Source of the DNA: Pseudomonas rhizophila
GTDB lineage: Bacteria > Pseudomonadota > Gammaproteobacteria > Pseudomonadales > Pseudomonadaceae
NCBI RefSeq assembly: GCF_003033885.1
Contig: NZ_CP024081.1
Coordinates: forward strand, 390,232-454,231
DNA length: 64,000 nt
Direction of reading: 5' to 3'
Part shown: positions 30,340-39,429 of the stretch, one piece after another
Layout: each line of letters opens with the position of its first letter
Numbering within the stretch: the first letter of the stretch is position 1
Translations under genes and position numbers: made by a program
Notes under the pieces: generated by a model
Told to the model about the DNA's origin: nothing
The model's database searches: none
Seen by the model: the letters and a program-made list of their open reading frames with translations, nothing else

Positions 30340-31353
30340 ATGCCGTCAATTCGCCGTTATGCCTTGGCCGTCTTGGCCAGCGCTGTTTTTGCAGGTTCCG
30401 CCGTCGCCAAGGATTACGAGTTGCTTAACGTGTCCTACGACCCGACTCGCGAGCTGTACCAGGATTACAACGCCGAATTCGCCAGTTTCTGGAAGAAAGC
30501 GCACCCGGACGATAGCGTGAAGATCCAGCAATCTCACGGTGGCTCGGGCAAGCAGGGTCGGGCGGTGATCGATGGCCTGCGGGCTGACGTGGTGACCCTG
30601 GCTCTGGCTGGCGACATCGACGAAATCGCCAAGCTGGGCAAGTCCCTGCCGGCGGATTGGCAAACACGCCTGCCGGAAGCCAGCACACCGTACACCTCAA
30701 CCATCGTGTTCCTGGTGCGCAAGGGCAACCCCAAGGGCATCAAGGACTGGGGCGATCTGATCAAGGATGACGTGTCGGTCATCACCCCGAACCCGAAGAC
30801 CTCCGGCGGTGCTCGCTGGAACTTCCTCGCCGCCTGGGCCTATGGCCTCAAGGCCAACGGTGGTGACGAAGCCAAGGCCAAGCAATACGTACAAGCACTG
30901 TTCAAGCATGTGCCGATCCTCGATACCGGCGCCCGTGGCTCGACCATTACCTTCGTCAACAACGGTCAGGGCGACGTGTTGCTGGCCTGGGAAAACGAAG
31001 CTTTCCTGGCGCTGAAAGAAGACGGCGGCGCGGACAAGTTCGACATCGTCGTGCCGTCGTTGTCGATCCTCGCCGAGCCGCCGGTGGCGGTGGTGGACAA
31101 GAATGCCGAGAAAAAAGGCAACCTGGAGATCGCCGAAGCCTACCTCAAGCACCTGTACAGCCCGGCCGGCCAGGAAATCGCCGCGAAAAACTTCTATCGT
31201 CCACGTGACAAGGACGTGGCCGCCAAGTACTCCCGGCAGTTCCCGAAATTGGACCTGGTGACCATCGACAAGGACTTCGGTGGCTGGAAAACCGCCCAGC
31301 CGAAATTCTTCAACGATGGCGGCATTTTCGACCAGATCTATCAGGCGCAGTAA
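30340..31353 (+). CDS. sbp: Periplasmic sulfate-binding protein Sbp
   Basis: A 337-residue solute-binding protein. The signal peptide ends AVA-KDYE (about residue 23). Family motifs are [25 protein letters not shown] and [13 protein letters not shown], which form the buried sulfate pocket by main-chain and Ser contacts. It delivers sulfate (and thiosulfate) to CysTWA, encoded immediately downstream. CAGGAG lies ahead of the ATG. A palindromic REP pair separates it from cysT and may hold the sbp mRNA level above that of the permease. Confidence 0.95.
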   Translation: MPSIRRYALAVLASAVFAGSAVAKDYELLNVSYDPTRELYQDYNAEFASFWKKAHPDDSVKIQQSHGGSGKQGRAVIDGLRADVVTLALAGDIDEIAKLGKSLPADWQTRLPEASTPYTSTIVFLVRKGNPKGIKDWGDLIKDDVSVITPNPKTSGGARWNFLAAWAYGLKANGGDEAKAKQYVQALFKHVPILDTGARGSTITFVNNGQGDVLLAWENEAFLALKEDGGADKFDIVVPSLSILAEPPVAVVDKNAEKKGNLEIAEAYLKHLYSPAGQEIAAKNFYRPRDKDVAAKYSRQFPKLDLVTIDKDFGGWKTAQPKFFNDGGIFDQIYQAQ

Positions 31354-31403
31354 GCTGGGCAGGCCTGAATGAGCTGATTACAAGCTAAGGCCGGACACTG
31401 AAT

Positions 31404-31537
31404 CTGTGGCGAGGGGATTTATCCCCGTTGGGGCGCGAAGCGGCCCTGAATCTGGCATGTCTTTATGCTCAGGTGAATTGAGTCGGCTGCTTTGGGGCTG
31501 CTTCGCAGCCCAACGGGGATAAATCCCCTCGCCACAG
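31404..31537. repeat. Long inverted repeat (second REP type) between sbp and cysT
   Basis: CTGTGGCGAGGGGATTTATCCCCGTTGGG (from 31404) and its exact inverse, ending at 31537, flank a 70-base centre. As RNA it would form a stem of nearly 30 bp within the operon transcript. Confidence 0.88.
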
Positions 31538-31566
31538 TTTTTGCGCGTTCTCAACCAAGGACCTTT

Positions 31567-32385
31567 ATGTCGCGTCGCATATCCCCCGTCATACCCGGCT
31601 TCGGGCTGACGCTGGGCTACACCCTGGTGTACCTCAGTCTGATTGTGCTCATACCCCTGGCGGCAATGTTCGTACATGCCGCCCAACTTACCTGGGAACA
31701 GTTCTGGGCGATCATCTCCGCGCCACGGGTGCTGGCGGCCTTGAAGCTCAGCTTCGGCACTGCTCTGTGCGCGGCGATCATCAACGGTGTGATCGGTACG
31801 CTGTTGGCCTGGGTGCTGGTGCGCTACACCTTCCCCGGTCGCAAGATCATCGATGCAATGATCGATCTGCCGTTCGCCCTGCCCACCGCCGTGGCCGGTA
31901 TCGCGCTAACGGCGTTGTATGCGCCGACCGGCCTGGTCGGCCAGTTCGCCACCGACCTGGGTTTCAAAATCGCCTACACCCCGCTGGGCATCACCCTGGC
32001 GCTGACCTTCGTGACGCTGCCGTTCGTGGTGCGCACGGTGCAGCCGGTGCTGGCCGATATCCCCCGTGAAGTCGAAGAGGCCGCCGCCTGTCTCGGTGCC
32101 AAGCCGTGGCAGGTGTTCCGCCACGTCCTTGTGCCGGCGTTGTTGCCGGCCTGGTTGACCGGCTTCGCCCTGGCTTTTGCCCGTGGCGTGGGTGAGTACG
32201 GGTCAGTGATTTTCATCGCCGGCAACATGCCGATGAAAACCGAGATCCTGCCGCTGCTGATCATGGTCAAGCTCGACCAATACGACTACACCGGCGCCAC
32301 CTCCATCGGCGTGCTGATGCTGGTGGTTTCCTTCGTCCTGTTGCTGCTGATCAACCTGCTGCAGCGGCGCATCGAAACCCCATAA
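31567..32385 (+). CDS. cysT: Sulfate ABC transporter permease CysT (CysU)
   Basis: A 272-residue inner-membrane permease with six to seven helices and the ABC permease (EAA) loop EVEEAAACLGAKPWQVFRHV. The start at 31567 is the first ATG past the REP pair, giving the normal N-terminus MSRRISPVIPGFGLTLGY. It pairs with CysW as the membrane channel for sulfate/thiosulfate. Confidence 0.94.
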   Translation: MSRRISPVIPGFGLTLGYTLVYLSLIVLIPLAAMFVHAAQLTWEQFWAIISAPRVLAALKLSFGTALCAAIINGVIGTLLAWVLVRYTFPGRKIIDAMIDLPFALPTAVAGIALTALYAPTGLVGQFATDLGFKIAYTPLGITLALTFVTLPFVVRTVQPVLADIPREVEEAAACLGAKPWQVFRHVLVPALLPAWLTGFALAFARGVGEYGSVIFIAGNMPMKTEILPLLIMVKLDQYDYTGATSIGVLMLVVSFVLLLLINLLQRRIETP

Positions 32386-32397
32386 GGAGGCGCGAAC

Positions 32398-33267
32398 ATG
32401 TCCCAATCGTCTATTTACGCGGCCTCCACCAACGCCGCCCGCCGCGGCAGTGCAACATCGCGGCGAGTCCTGATCGGTCTTGGCTGGTTGATCTTTGCGC
32501 TGTTCCTGCTGCTGCCGCTGTTCATCGTAGTCTCCCAGGGGCTGAAGCTGGGCCTGGGGGCGTTCTTTGCCGCAATCTTCGAACCCGATGCCCTGTCGGC
32601 GCTCAAGCTCACGGTGATCGCGGTGCTGATCTCGGTGCCGCTGAACCTGGTGTTCGGGGTCAGCGCCGCGTGGTGCGTGAGCAAATATTCATTCCGTGGC
32701 AAGAGCATGCTGGTGACCCTGATCGACCTGCCGTTCTCGGTGTCGCCGGTGATCGCCGGCCTGGTCTATGTGCTGATGTTCGGTGCCCAGGGCCTGTTCG
32801 GGCCGTGGCTGTCGGATCACGACATCCAGATTGTGTTTGCGCTGCCGGGCATCGTGCTGGCGACGATCTTCGTCACCGTGCCGTTCGTGGCCCGTGAGCT
32901 GATCCCGCTGATGCAGGAGCAGGGCACCCAGGAAGAAGAAGCCGCGCGGCTGTTGGGTGCCAATGGCTGGCAGATGTTCTGGCATGTCACCGTGCCGAAC
33001 ATCAAGTGGGGGCTGATCTATGGCGTGGTGCTGTGTACCGCCCGGGCCATGGGCGAATTCGGCGCGGTATCGGTGGTGTCCGGGCACATTCGCGGGGTCA
33101 CCAACACCCTGCCTTTGCACGTCGAGATCCTCTACAACGAATACAACCACGTGGCCGCGTTCGCTGTGGCGAGCCTGTTGCTGATCCTGGCGCTCTTCAT
33201 CCTGCTGCTCAAGCAGTGGAGCGAAAACCGAATCAACCGCCTGCGCGCCAGCGCCGCGGAGGAATAA
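32398..33267 (+). CDS. cysW: Sulfate ABC transporter permease CysW
   Basis: A 289-residue inner-membrane permease. AAGGAGG lies directly ahead of the start. The EAA loop is [22 protein letters not shown], followed by the [18 protein letters not shown] motif typical of CysW. It forms a heterodimer with CysT. cysA follows after 3 bases. Confidence 0.95.
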   Translation: MSQSSIYAASTNAARRGSATSRRVLIGLGWLIFALFLLLPLFIVVSQGLKLGLGAFFAAIFEPDALSALKLTVIAVLISVPLNLVFGVSAAWCVSKYSFRGKSMLVTLIDLPFSVSPVIAGLVYVLMFGAQGLFGPWLSDHDIQIVFALPGIVLATIFVTVPFVARELIPLMQEQGTQEEEAARLLGANGWQMFWHVTVPNIKWGLIYGVVLCTARAMGEFGAVSVVSGHIRGVTNTLPLHVEILYNEYNHVAAFAVASLLLILALFILLLKQWSENRINRLRASAAEE

Positions 33268-33270
33268 GTC

Positions 33271-34260
33271 ATGTCGATCGAAGTTCGTAACGTCAGCAAG
33301 AATTTCCACGCCTTCAAGGCCCTGGACGATATCAGCCTGGACATCCAGAGCGGCGAGTTGGTGGCCCTGCTGGGGCCGTCGGGTTGCGGCAAGACCACTT
33401 TGCTGCGGATCATCGCCGGCCTCGAAACCCCGGACCAGGGCAACATCGTGTTCCACGGCGAGGACGTTTCCGGCCACGACGTGCGTGATCGCAACGTCGG
33501 TTTCGTATTCCAGCACTATGCCCTGTTCCGCCACATGACGGTGTTCGACAACGTTGCCTTCGGCTTGCGCATGAAGCCCAAAAACCAACGCCCGAACGAA
33601 AGCCAGATCGCGACCAAGGTCCACGAGTTGTTGAACATGGTGCAACTGGACTGGCTCGCCGACCGTTACCCCGAACAGCTTTCCGGCGGCCAGCGCCAGC
33701 GTATCGCCCTGGCCCGTGCCCTGGCGGTGGAGCCTAAAGTGCTGCTGCTGGATGAACCCTTCGGCGCCCTCGACGCCAAGGTTCGCAAGGAACTGCGGCG
33801 CTGGCTGGCGCGGTTGCACGAGGACATCAACCTGACCTCGGTGTTCGTGACCCACGACCAGGAAGAAGCCATGGAAGTCGCCGACCGGATCGTGGTGATG
33901 AACAAGGGCGTGATCGAGCAGATCGGCTCGCCGGGCGATGTCTACGAAAACCCGGCCAGTGATTTTGTGTACCACTTCCTCGGCGACTCGAACCGCCTGC
34001 ACTTGGGTGAAGACCGGCATGTGCTGTTCCGCCCTCACGAAGTCTCGCTGTCGCGTTCGGAACTGGAGGATCACCACGCCGCCGAAGTGCGCGACATTCG
34101 CCCGCTGGGTGCCACCACCCGGGTGACCCTGAAGGTGGAAGGCCAGAGCGAGCTGATCGAAGCTGAAGTGGTGAAGGACCACGACAGTCTGGTGGGCCTG
34201 GCGAAGGGCGAGACGCTGTTCTTCAAGCCGAAGGTCTGGCAGAAAGTCGCTAACCTCTAG
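33271..34260 (+). CDS. cysA: Sulfate/thiosulfate import ATPase CysA
   Basis: A 329-residue ABC ATPase: Walker [10 protein letters not shown] (near residue 37), Q-loop FVFQHYALF, signature [15 protein letters not shown], Walker [12 protein letters not shown] and the H-loop THDQEEA. The C-terminal TOBE-like regulatory domain is short, as in Pseudomonas CysA. It is the last gene of the sulfur operon and is followed by REPs. Confidence 0.96.
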   Translation: MSIEVRNVSKNFHAFKALDDISLDIQSGELVALLGPSGCGKTTLLRIIAGLETPDQGNIVFHGEDVSGHDVRDRNVGFVFQHYALFRHMTVFDNVAFGLRMKPKNQRPNESQIATKVHELLNMVQLDWLADRYPEQLSGGQRQRIALARALAVEPKVLLLDEPFGALDAKVRKELRRWLARLHEDINLTSVFVTHDQEEAMEVADRIVVMNKGVIEQIGSPGDVYENPASDFVYHFLGDSNRLHLGEDRHVLFRPHEVSLSRSELEDHHAAEVRDIRPLGATTRVTLKVEGQSELIEAEVVKDHDSLVGLAKGETLFFKPKVWQKVANL

Positions 34261-34269
34261 GATCAAAAG

Positions 34270-34412
34270 CATCGCGAGCAGGCTCGCTCCCACAGTGGAA
34301 TGGGCTTGACCACAAGTCTGTGGGCAACCCAAAAAAACCTGTGGGAGCGGTGTCGGCCACAACATCTGCGGCCCAGCCCCAGTCTCCTGTGGGAGCGAGC
34401 CTGCTCGCGATG
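34270..34412. repeat. REP cluster behind cysA
   Basis: ATCGCGAGCAGGCTCGCTCCC at 34270, a half unit CTGTGGGAGCGGTGTCGGCC at 34339 and TGTGGGAGCGAGCCTGCTCGCG at 34388. The rest of the gap to 34595 holds no gene. A small C+A-rich stretch precedes the next operon and may contain its promoter. Confidence 0.85.
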
Positions 34413-34595
34413 GCGGTCCCACTCACGCCCCGATCAGAATCTGAATAACCCCGCCCAACCTTGCTTCGATTGGTTCTACACCAATACCTTTTCCCATCTA
34501 AATCCCTACCTAGACTCTGACTTGCCAGGAGGCAGTAAGAGTCCAATGACGGACCGGTGTTATCTCCTGGCGCCCTGATGCCAAGGAGATAAAGC

Positions 34596-35966
34596 ATGAG
34601 AATGGAAGTCAGTCGGCATGGCCCGTTTGGCTGTGCCTTGCTAAGCGTTTTATTGAGCCCATCCGTCAGCGCCACCCCCTCGTTGTCACCGCAGATACCC
34701 TTCGATGTCACGGTTGCCGAGGAACATCCCACGCTGGCCAGCCTTCAGCGCGATTTCGATGACCTGTCATGGCAGACCTTCATTGCCCTGAACTGGCCGG
34801 CGCTGGACAACGGCAATCCCAATACCGGCACCTCCATCGGCAAGCAGGATGGGGCAACGGTGTGGGAAAGCTGGAAAGAGAGCTACCAGATCTTCCGGGC
34901 CAAGGGTCAGGCGCCGTTGGCCTGGGACGCGCCGGCGACGCTTCCCGAAGCGTGCAAGTCGCTCAAGTCCGGGCGCCTGTTGCAGCAGATGGGCAAGGTG
35001 CCCGATGTGCTGGATGAGTTTATCCAGCCTTTCGAGAGCGGCCCGCTGGTGGATCAGAACGGTACCTATACGCGCAACGAAATCGTGGTCAACCGATCGA
35101 TGTTCAATTCCATTGTCGACAATGGTCTGTACAGCATCGAAGGCCAGCAGAAGTTTTTTGCCGCAAACCCGACCAACGCCGTGGCTTTCAGTTGCGGCTC
35201 GGCCAAGACACAGGACGTCGGCGCGCTGATGGTGAAAGCATCGTGGAAAGTGCTGGGCGCCAATGATCGTCCGCAGGATTTTCACACCGTCGATGCGCTG
35301 GTCTATACACCGGGAAACAGCGACCCGAGCAAAGGACCCATTGTCGGGGAGTCGTGCAAGTCCGAACCGGTGGGGTTGGTGGGACTGCACATCGTTCACA
35401 AGACCGACAGCGCCGCGCAGTGGGTCTGGTCGACCTTTGAACATGTAAAAAACGTACCCGAACAGACCACCCCCCCGGCCCAACGGGTGGGACCTTATCT
35501 GTTCTACAACGCTGCCAGCCAAAGCGATATCAACCAGCCGCCGCCCCGGCCATGGAACCCGGCGGTCAAGGCAACCCCCTCGCAGATCGTGCGTGAGATA
35601 CCGCTGACCGAAGCCACCAAAACCCTGAACGCCACCTATCAAGCGCTGTTGCGTACGGTCAACCCACAGAGCGTCTGGGCGAACTATCAATTGATCAGTA
35701 CCCAGTGGCCGTCGGCACCACAGCCCAACTGTCAGATATCAGCCGCCAACCCGCTGGGCAATCCTGCCCCGTTGTTCCTGGCCAACGCCACACTGGAAAC
35801 CTACATCCAGGGCACCGTGCCCCAAGCGTCCTCCAGTTGCATGGCGTGTCATGGCAATGCGGCAACCCATGTCACCGAATCGCCGCGCACCAGCTTCGCG
35901 GATTTCACCTATTTGCTCGAACGCGCGCAGTCCACGACTGGACAAGGAGTCAAGCATGAGCAGTGA
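34596..35966 (+). CDS. Exported mono-haem cytochrome c-like protein of a flavoprotein dehydrogenase operon
   Basis: A 456-residue protein with a probable signal peptide (cleavage near SVSA-TPSL) and a single CXXCH haem site, CMACHGN, close to the C-terminus (about residue 420). The long middle part (FDDLSWQTFIALNWPA, EIVVNRSMFNSIVDNG, VGLVGLHIVHKT) is shared with uncharacterised cytochrome-c family proteins. It differs from the tri-haem cytochrome subunit of gluconate or sorbitol dehydrogenases. AAGGAG lies 8 bases before the ATG. It overlaps the next gene by 11 bases. Likely role: periplasmic electron acceptor or partner of the GMC subunit (inference from the operon). Confidence 0.8.
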   Translation: MRMEVSRHGPFGCALLSVLLSPSVSATPSLSPQIPFDVTVAEEHPTLASLQRDFDDLSWQTFIALNWPALDNGNPNTGTSIGKQDGATVWESWKESYQIFRAKGQAPLAWDAPATLPEACKSLKSGRLLQQMGKVPDVLDEFIQPFESGPLVDQNGTYTRNEIVVNRSMFNSIVDNGLYSIEGQQKFFAANPTNAVAFSCGSAKTQDVGALMVKASWKVLGANDRPQDFHTVDALVYTPGNSDPSKGPIVGESCKSEPVGLVGLHIVHKTDSAAQWVWSTFEHVKNVPEQTTPPAQRVGPYLFYNAASQSDINQPPPRPWNPAVKATPSQIVREIPLTEATKTLNATYQALLRTVNPQSVWANYQLISTQWPSAPQPNCQISAANPLGNPAPLFLANATLETYIQGTVPQASSSCMACHGNAATHVTESPRTSFADFTYLLERAQSTTGQGVKHEQ

Positions 35967-36468
35967 ACTGGAAAATTTCGTAGGCCTTTCATCGGTCCTG
36001 ACTGGCATTTCCACTGAGCGATTGGCACCGGCGATCGACCAGGTGGGTTTGCCTCCGCTGTTTCTTGAATTCATCACGCCAAGAATCACGCCTGATGTGC
36101 TCAGTACATTGCTGACTCAATACGCCAACCTGGCGGGGGACAATCAATCCCCGGATCAGATCGCCCAAGCGGTATTGATGGACGGAGCGCTACCGGCCGA
36201 CACGCAGACCGCCAAAGCCGCGCGTTCGATCATGAAGCTGTGGTTGCTGGGCGTCTGGTACCAACCCTATGACGCGGCGAGTTTCAAAAAGGATGAGCAG
36301 ACGGTGGTGTCCGACCAGGCTTATATCAATGGATGGGCCTGGAAAGCCGCCCAGGCTCACCCTATGGGCTACAGCGAGATGTTCTTCGGCTACTGGAACA
36401 CGACGCCGCCCAGCCTTGAGGATTACACCGGAGTAGCTGCCAACGCGCAGCAAGGAGCTTCGTCATGA
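35956..36468 (+). CDS. Small subunit of a membrane-associated sugar/alcohol dehydrogenase
   Basis: A 170-residue helical protein resembling the small (gamma) subunit of FAD-dependent gluconate/sorbitol dehydrogenases: an N-terminal hydrophobic part, SIMKLWLLGVWYQP, and WAWKAAQAHPMGYSEMFFGYW. In characterised relatives this subunit helps fold and export the flavoprotein through the Tat path. No twin-arginine signal is visible here. It is translationally coupled on both sides (11-base overlap upstream, 4-base ATGA overlap downstream). Confidence 0.8.
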   Translation: MSSELENFVGLSSVLTGISTERLAPAIDQVGLPPLFLEFITPRITPDVLSTLLTQYANLAGDNQSPDQIAQAVLMDGALPADTQTAKAARSIMKLWLLGVWYQPYDAASFKKDEQTVVSDQAYINGWAWKAAQAHPMGYSEMFFGYWNTTPPSLEDYTGVAANAQQGASS

Positions 36469-38687
36469 GTACCGAACAAGCAGAGGTGGTCATCGTTGGT
36501 GCGGGGCTGGCCGGCAGCATCATCGCTTATCAGTTGGGCATGGCTGGCGTGGATGTGCTGGTGCTCGAATCGGGCCCGGAGATCCCGGCCAATCGTACGC
36601 AGTATCTGGAGCGCTTCTACACGGCGACCCTGAAAACCCCGGAGTCGCCCTATCCTCCGGTATCGACCCTGGACACACCGCGCGACCCGACCAAGGAAAA
36701 TGCCCCGCGGGCAACCATCGCCGATCTGATCCTGGGTTGGGACAAACCGGAAATCAGTTACCTGGTGCAGAAAGGCCCGTTGCCCTTCAACAGCACCTAT
36801 GAACGGGTGGGCGGCGGGACGACCTGGCATTGGGTCGGAACGTGCCTGCGCATGGTGCCGAACGATTTTCGCCTGAAGAGCAAATACGGCGTCGGGGTGG
36901 ACTGGCCGATCGGCTACGACGATCTGCAAAGTGCCTATTGCCGGGCCGAGGCGGAAATCGGTGTGTCGGCCAATGTCGCCGACCAGGCTTATCTGGGCAT
37001 GACCTTTCCCGAGGGCTATTCATTCCCGATGCACAGCATTCCGCTGTCACTGGTTGACGGCAGTTTTGTCAGCGCCGTGACCGGGCAGACGTTCGACGGC
37101 TTGCCGCTGGTGGTCAGTCCGACCCCGGCGGGGCGCAATTCCCAGCCCTACGCCGGGCGCCGGGTGTGTGCCGGCAATACCAACTGCACGCCGATCTGCC
37201 CGATCCAGGCCAAGTACGACGCCACGGTGACCATGAACAAGGCCCGGGCCACCGGCAAGGTCCGGGTCATGTACCGGACCGTGGCCAGCAAAGTGACCGT
37301 GGGCCCGGACAAGAACATCAATGGCATCGAATTCATTCAATATCAGCTTGGCGAGGGACCGAAGACGGGAAACGGTGTGGCCATCGGGCAGCGTTACGTG
37401 ATCGCGGCCCATGCCATCGAAACCCCTAAATTGTTGCTCAACTCCAAAACCCCGGACTGGCCTAAAGGTGTGGCCAACAGCAGCGGGCAGGTGGGACGCA
37501 GCCTGTCCGATCATCCGATTTACCTGGCGTGGGGGCTGATGCCGGAAGGCAAGACGGTTTTCCCATATCGTGGCCCGGTGTCCACGGCGGGCATCGAGAG
37601 CCTGCGTGACGGTGCCTTCCGCAGCCAGCGAGCGGCATGGCGCATCGAAATTGGCAATGAAGGCTGGAACTGGCCGGTTGGCGATCCTTACGTCACCGTG
37701 GCCGATTTTATCGACGGGAAGAACATAAGTCGCACCAATCCATTGCCGGCGAAAGAGACACCGCCGCCGCCCACTGAAGCGCTGTACGGCACGGCACTGA
37801 TCAAAAAACTCAACGAACTGTTCATCCGCCAGTTTCGGATCGGCTTCCTGGTGGAACAGGTGGAAGACCATCCCGACCAGTCCAATAGCTACATCGTGCC
37901 CTCGACGGATAACTACAAGGACGGGCTCGGCATTCTTCGGCCGGAAATCCACTACGACCTGTCCGATTACACCAAGGAAGGTTTCAGGCAGGCGAAGATA
38001 CTGGCGAGCCACATCATCAAGGACCTGCTTGGCGCCGTGGAACTGACAGCACCCATTGGCAAAGGGACCTTCAACTACAAAGGCGAAGATTACAGCTTCC
38101 AGGGCGCCGGACACCTGATGGGGACCTATCGCATGGGCGATGATCCAGCCAAGTCGGTGGTGGACAAATACCAGCGCAGTTGGGACCACAAGAACCTGTT
38201 TCTGGTGGGCGATGGCGTGTTCCCCAGCACGGGCACCTCGAACCCGAGCCTGACGATTGCGGCGCTGTCGTTCCAAGCCGGGGACACCGTGGCCAACGAC
38301 CTGAAGGCGGTGACCATGCAGGTCCAATCCAACATCGCCTGGCAGGGCACTGGAGTGCAGATCAACGGGTTGATACCGCGCGTGGTTCGCTACGTCAGTG
38401 GGTTATGGTGCGCGAGTCCGCAGGGCGGCAATGTCGATGGAAACGGTGGTTCGCGGCACATCGACTACAGCAGCTATGCCTTGCCCGGTGCCGCCGAAGG
38501 CGCCTTGATCGGTCGTGTGGGCAACGATGGAACGCCGTTCCTGGTGGGTGATCTGGCGCAGGTTCCGAGCGACCAGCAAGGGGAACTGCAACTGTGCATC
38601 AACGATGACCTGACCGGGCAACATGGGTCTGGCTTGAAAGATAACACCGGCGCGCTGACGATACGGGTCGAGTTTGGTGCGCTGTAA
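36465..38687 (+). CDS. GMC-family FAD oxidoreductase with a LecA-like C-terminal domain
   Basis: A 740-residue protein. Residues 1-610 are a GMC oxidoreductase: FAD-binding VVIVGAGLAGSIIAYQL near the N-terminus, YERVGGGTTWHWVGTC, and the C-terminal GTYRMGDDP and FPSTGTSNPSLTIAAL motifs of the gluconate dehydrogenase large subunit type. From about residue 620 a further ~120 residues resemble the PA-IL/LecA galactose lectin: an IAWQGTGVQI start, then GRVGNDGTPFLVG, ELQLCINDD and DNTGALTIRVEF, comparable to the LecA core with its calcium-sugar loop. Tail identity is by pattern only. The usual GMC subunit ends before this. Coupled to the small subunit by ATGA. Confidence 0.85.
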   Translation: MSTEQAEVVIVGAGLAGSIIAYQLGMAGVDVLVLESGPEIPANRTQYLERFYTATLKTPESPYPPVSTLDTPRDPTKENAPRATIADLILGWDKPEISYLVQKGPLPFNSTYERVGGGTTWHWVGTCLRMVPNDFRLKSKYGVGVDWPIGYDDLQSAYCRAEAEIGVSANVADQAYLGMTFPEGYSFPMHSIPLSLVDGSFVSAVTGQTFDGLPLVVSPTPAGRNSQPYAGRRVCAGNTNCTPICPIQAKYDATVTMNKARATGKVRVMYRTVASKVTVGPDKNINGIEFIQYQLGEGPKTGNGVAIGQRYVIAAHAIETPKLLLNSKTPDWPKGVANSSGQVGRSLSDHPIYLAWGLMPEGKTVFPYRGPVSTAGIESLRDGAFRSQRAAWRIEIGNEGWNWPVGDPYVTVADFIDGKNISRTNPLPAKETPPPPTEALYGTALIKKLNELFIRQFRIGFLVEQVEDHPDQSNSYIVPSTDNYKDGLGILRPEIHYDLSDYTKEGFRQAKILASHIIKDLLGAVELTAPIGKGTFNYKGEDYSFQGAGHLMGTYRMGDDPAKSVVDKYQRSWDHKNLFLVGDGVFPSTGTSNPSLTIAALSFQAGDTVANDLKAVTMQVQSNIAWQGTGVQINGLIPRVVRYVSGLWCASPQGGNVDGNGGSRHIDYSSYALPGAAEGALIGRVGNDGTPFLVGDLAQVPSDQQGELQLCINDDLTGQHGSGLKDNTGALTIRVEFGAL

Positions 38688-38710
38688 CCTGAGCGGTAAG
38701 GCCTGACTCT

Positions 38711-38815
38711 TGTGGGAGCGAGCTTGTGGGAGTAAGGCTTGCCCGCGATGCAAACACCTCGGTGTAGCTTGATAGACCGAGGCGATGCCTTCGCGGGCAA
38801 GCCTTGCTCCCACAG
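38711..38815. repeat. REP pair
   Basis: TGTGGGAGCGAGCTTGTGGGAGTAAGGCTTGCCCGCGA (a unit with an internal partial duplication) and the inverse TTCGCGGGCAAGCCTTGCTCC at 38790, between convergent genes. Confidence 0.85.
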
Positions 38816-38817
38816 AT

Positions 38818-39342
38818 TCAGACGGCCGAGCGTTGGTGACGCAAGGCCACGGGCCCGGCGCGTTCTTCAATGGCCCGCTTCAGTTCGCTACGAAGCCCCA
38901 GCAGGAAACCCGCCTCCACCACCACGAACAGAGGCCCGACAATCAACCCGGTGAGGTCATCGACGAACGCCGGTTTACGGCCTTCGTAATAGTGACCGAC
39001 GAACTGGATCACCCAGCCCACCACGAACATCCCCAGGCCACTGCCCAGCCACACCAAGGTGCTTTGCGCGGCGAGCACCTGGCCCAGCCATAGCGCCAGG
39101 GCCAGCAGTACCGTCATCAGCACCCCCAGGCGCAACTCAAGGCGTAGATAGAACCAGGCACTGGCTACCGCTATCAGCAGCGCCGGCGACACCAGAACCG
39201 CGCCCACCGGCCAACCCGGCCGTGACAGCAGTACGGCGACGGCGACGAAAATCAGCGGAATACCGATGAAGTGCGTGGCGATGTTGCGTGGGTCGCGGTG
39301 GTAGGCAGCGTATTGACTGAGATGATCAACGAGGCTTTTCAT
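38818..39342 (-). CDS. Mpo1-like (DUF962) membrane protein
   Basis: A 174-residue protein with about four membrane helices. Starts at 39342 behind AGGAGGAACAACA. The family motifs YHRDPRNIATHFIGIP near the N-terminus and QFVGHYYEGRKPA in the middle carry the histidines that bind iron in yeast Mpo1, a 2-hydroxy fatty acid dioxygenase. A bacterial role in lipid oxidation is inferred from the family. It is divergent from a Crp/Fnr-type regulator, 87 bases away. Confidence 0.9.
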   Translation of the reverse strand: MKSLVDHLSQYAAYHRDPRNIATHFIGIPLIFVAVAVLLSRPGWPVGAVLVSPALLIAVASAWFYLRLELRLGVLMTVLLALALWLGQVLAAQSTLVWLGSGLGMFVVGWVIQFVGHYYEGRKPAFVDDLTGLIVGPLFVVVEAGFLLGLRSELKRAIEERAGPVALRHQRSAV

Positions 39343-39429
39343 TGTTGTTCCTCCTGAGGTGATGCCTGCATGATGCCCGGGTTCCACGAGGCGTTCTGTC
39401 AGTTAGCCGACACTTGTCCCGGAGTTTCC

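Noticed and set aside
32689..34422. 577-codon minus-strand frame over cysW and cysA
   Set aside because: Shadow of the sulfate transporter genes. It ends inside REP sequence and has no domain.
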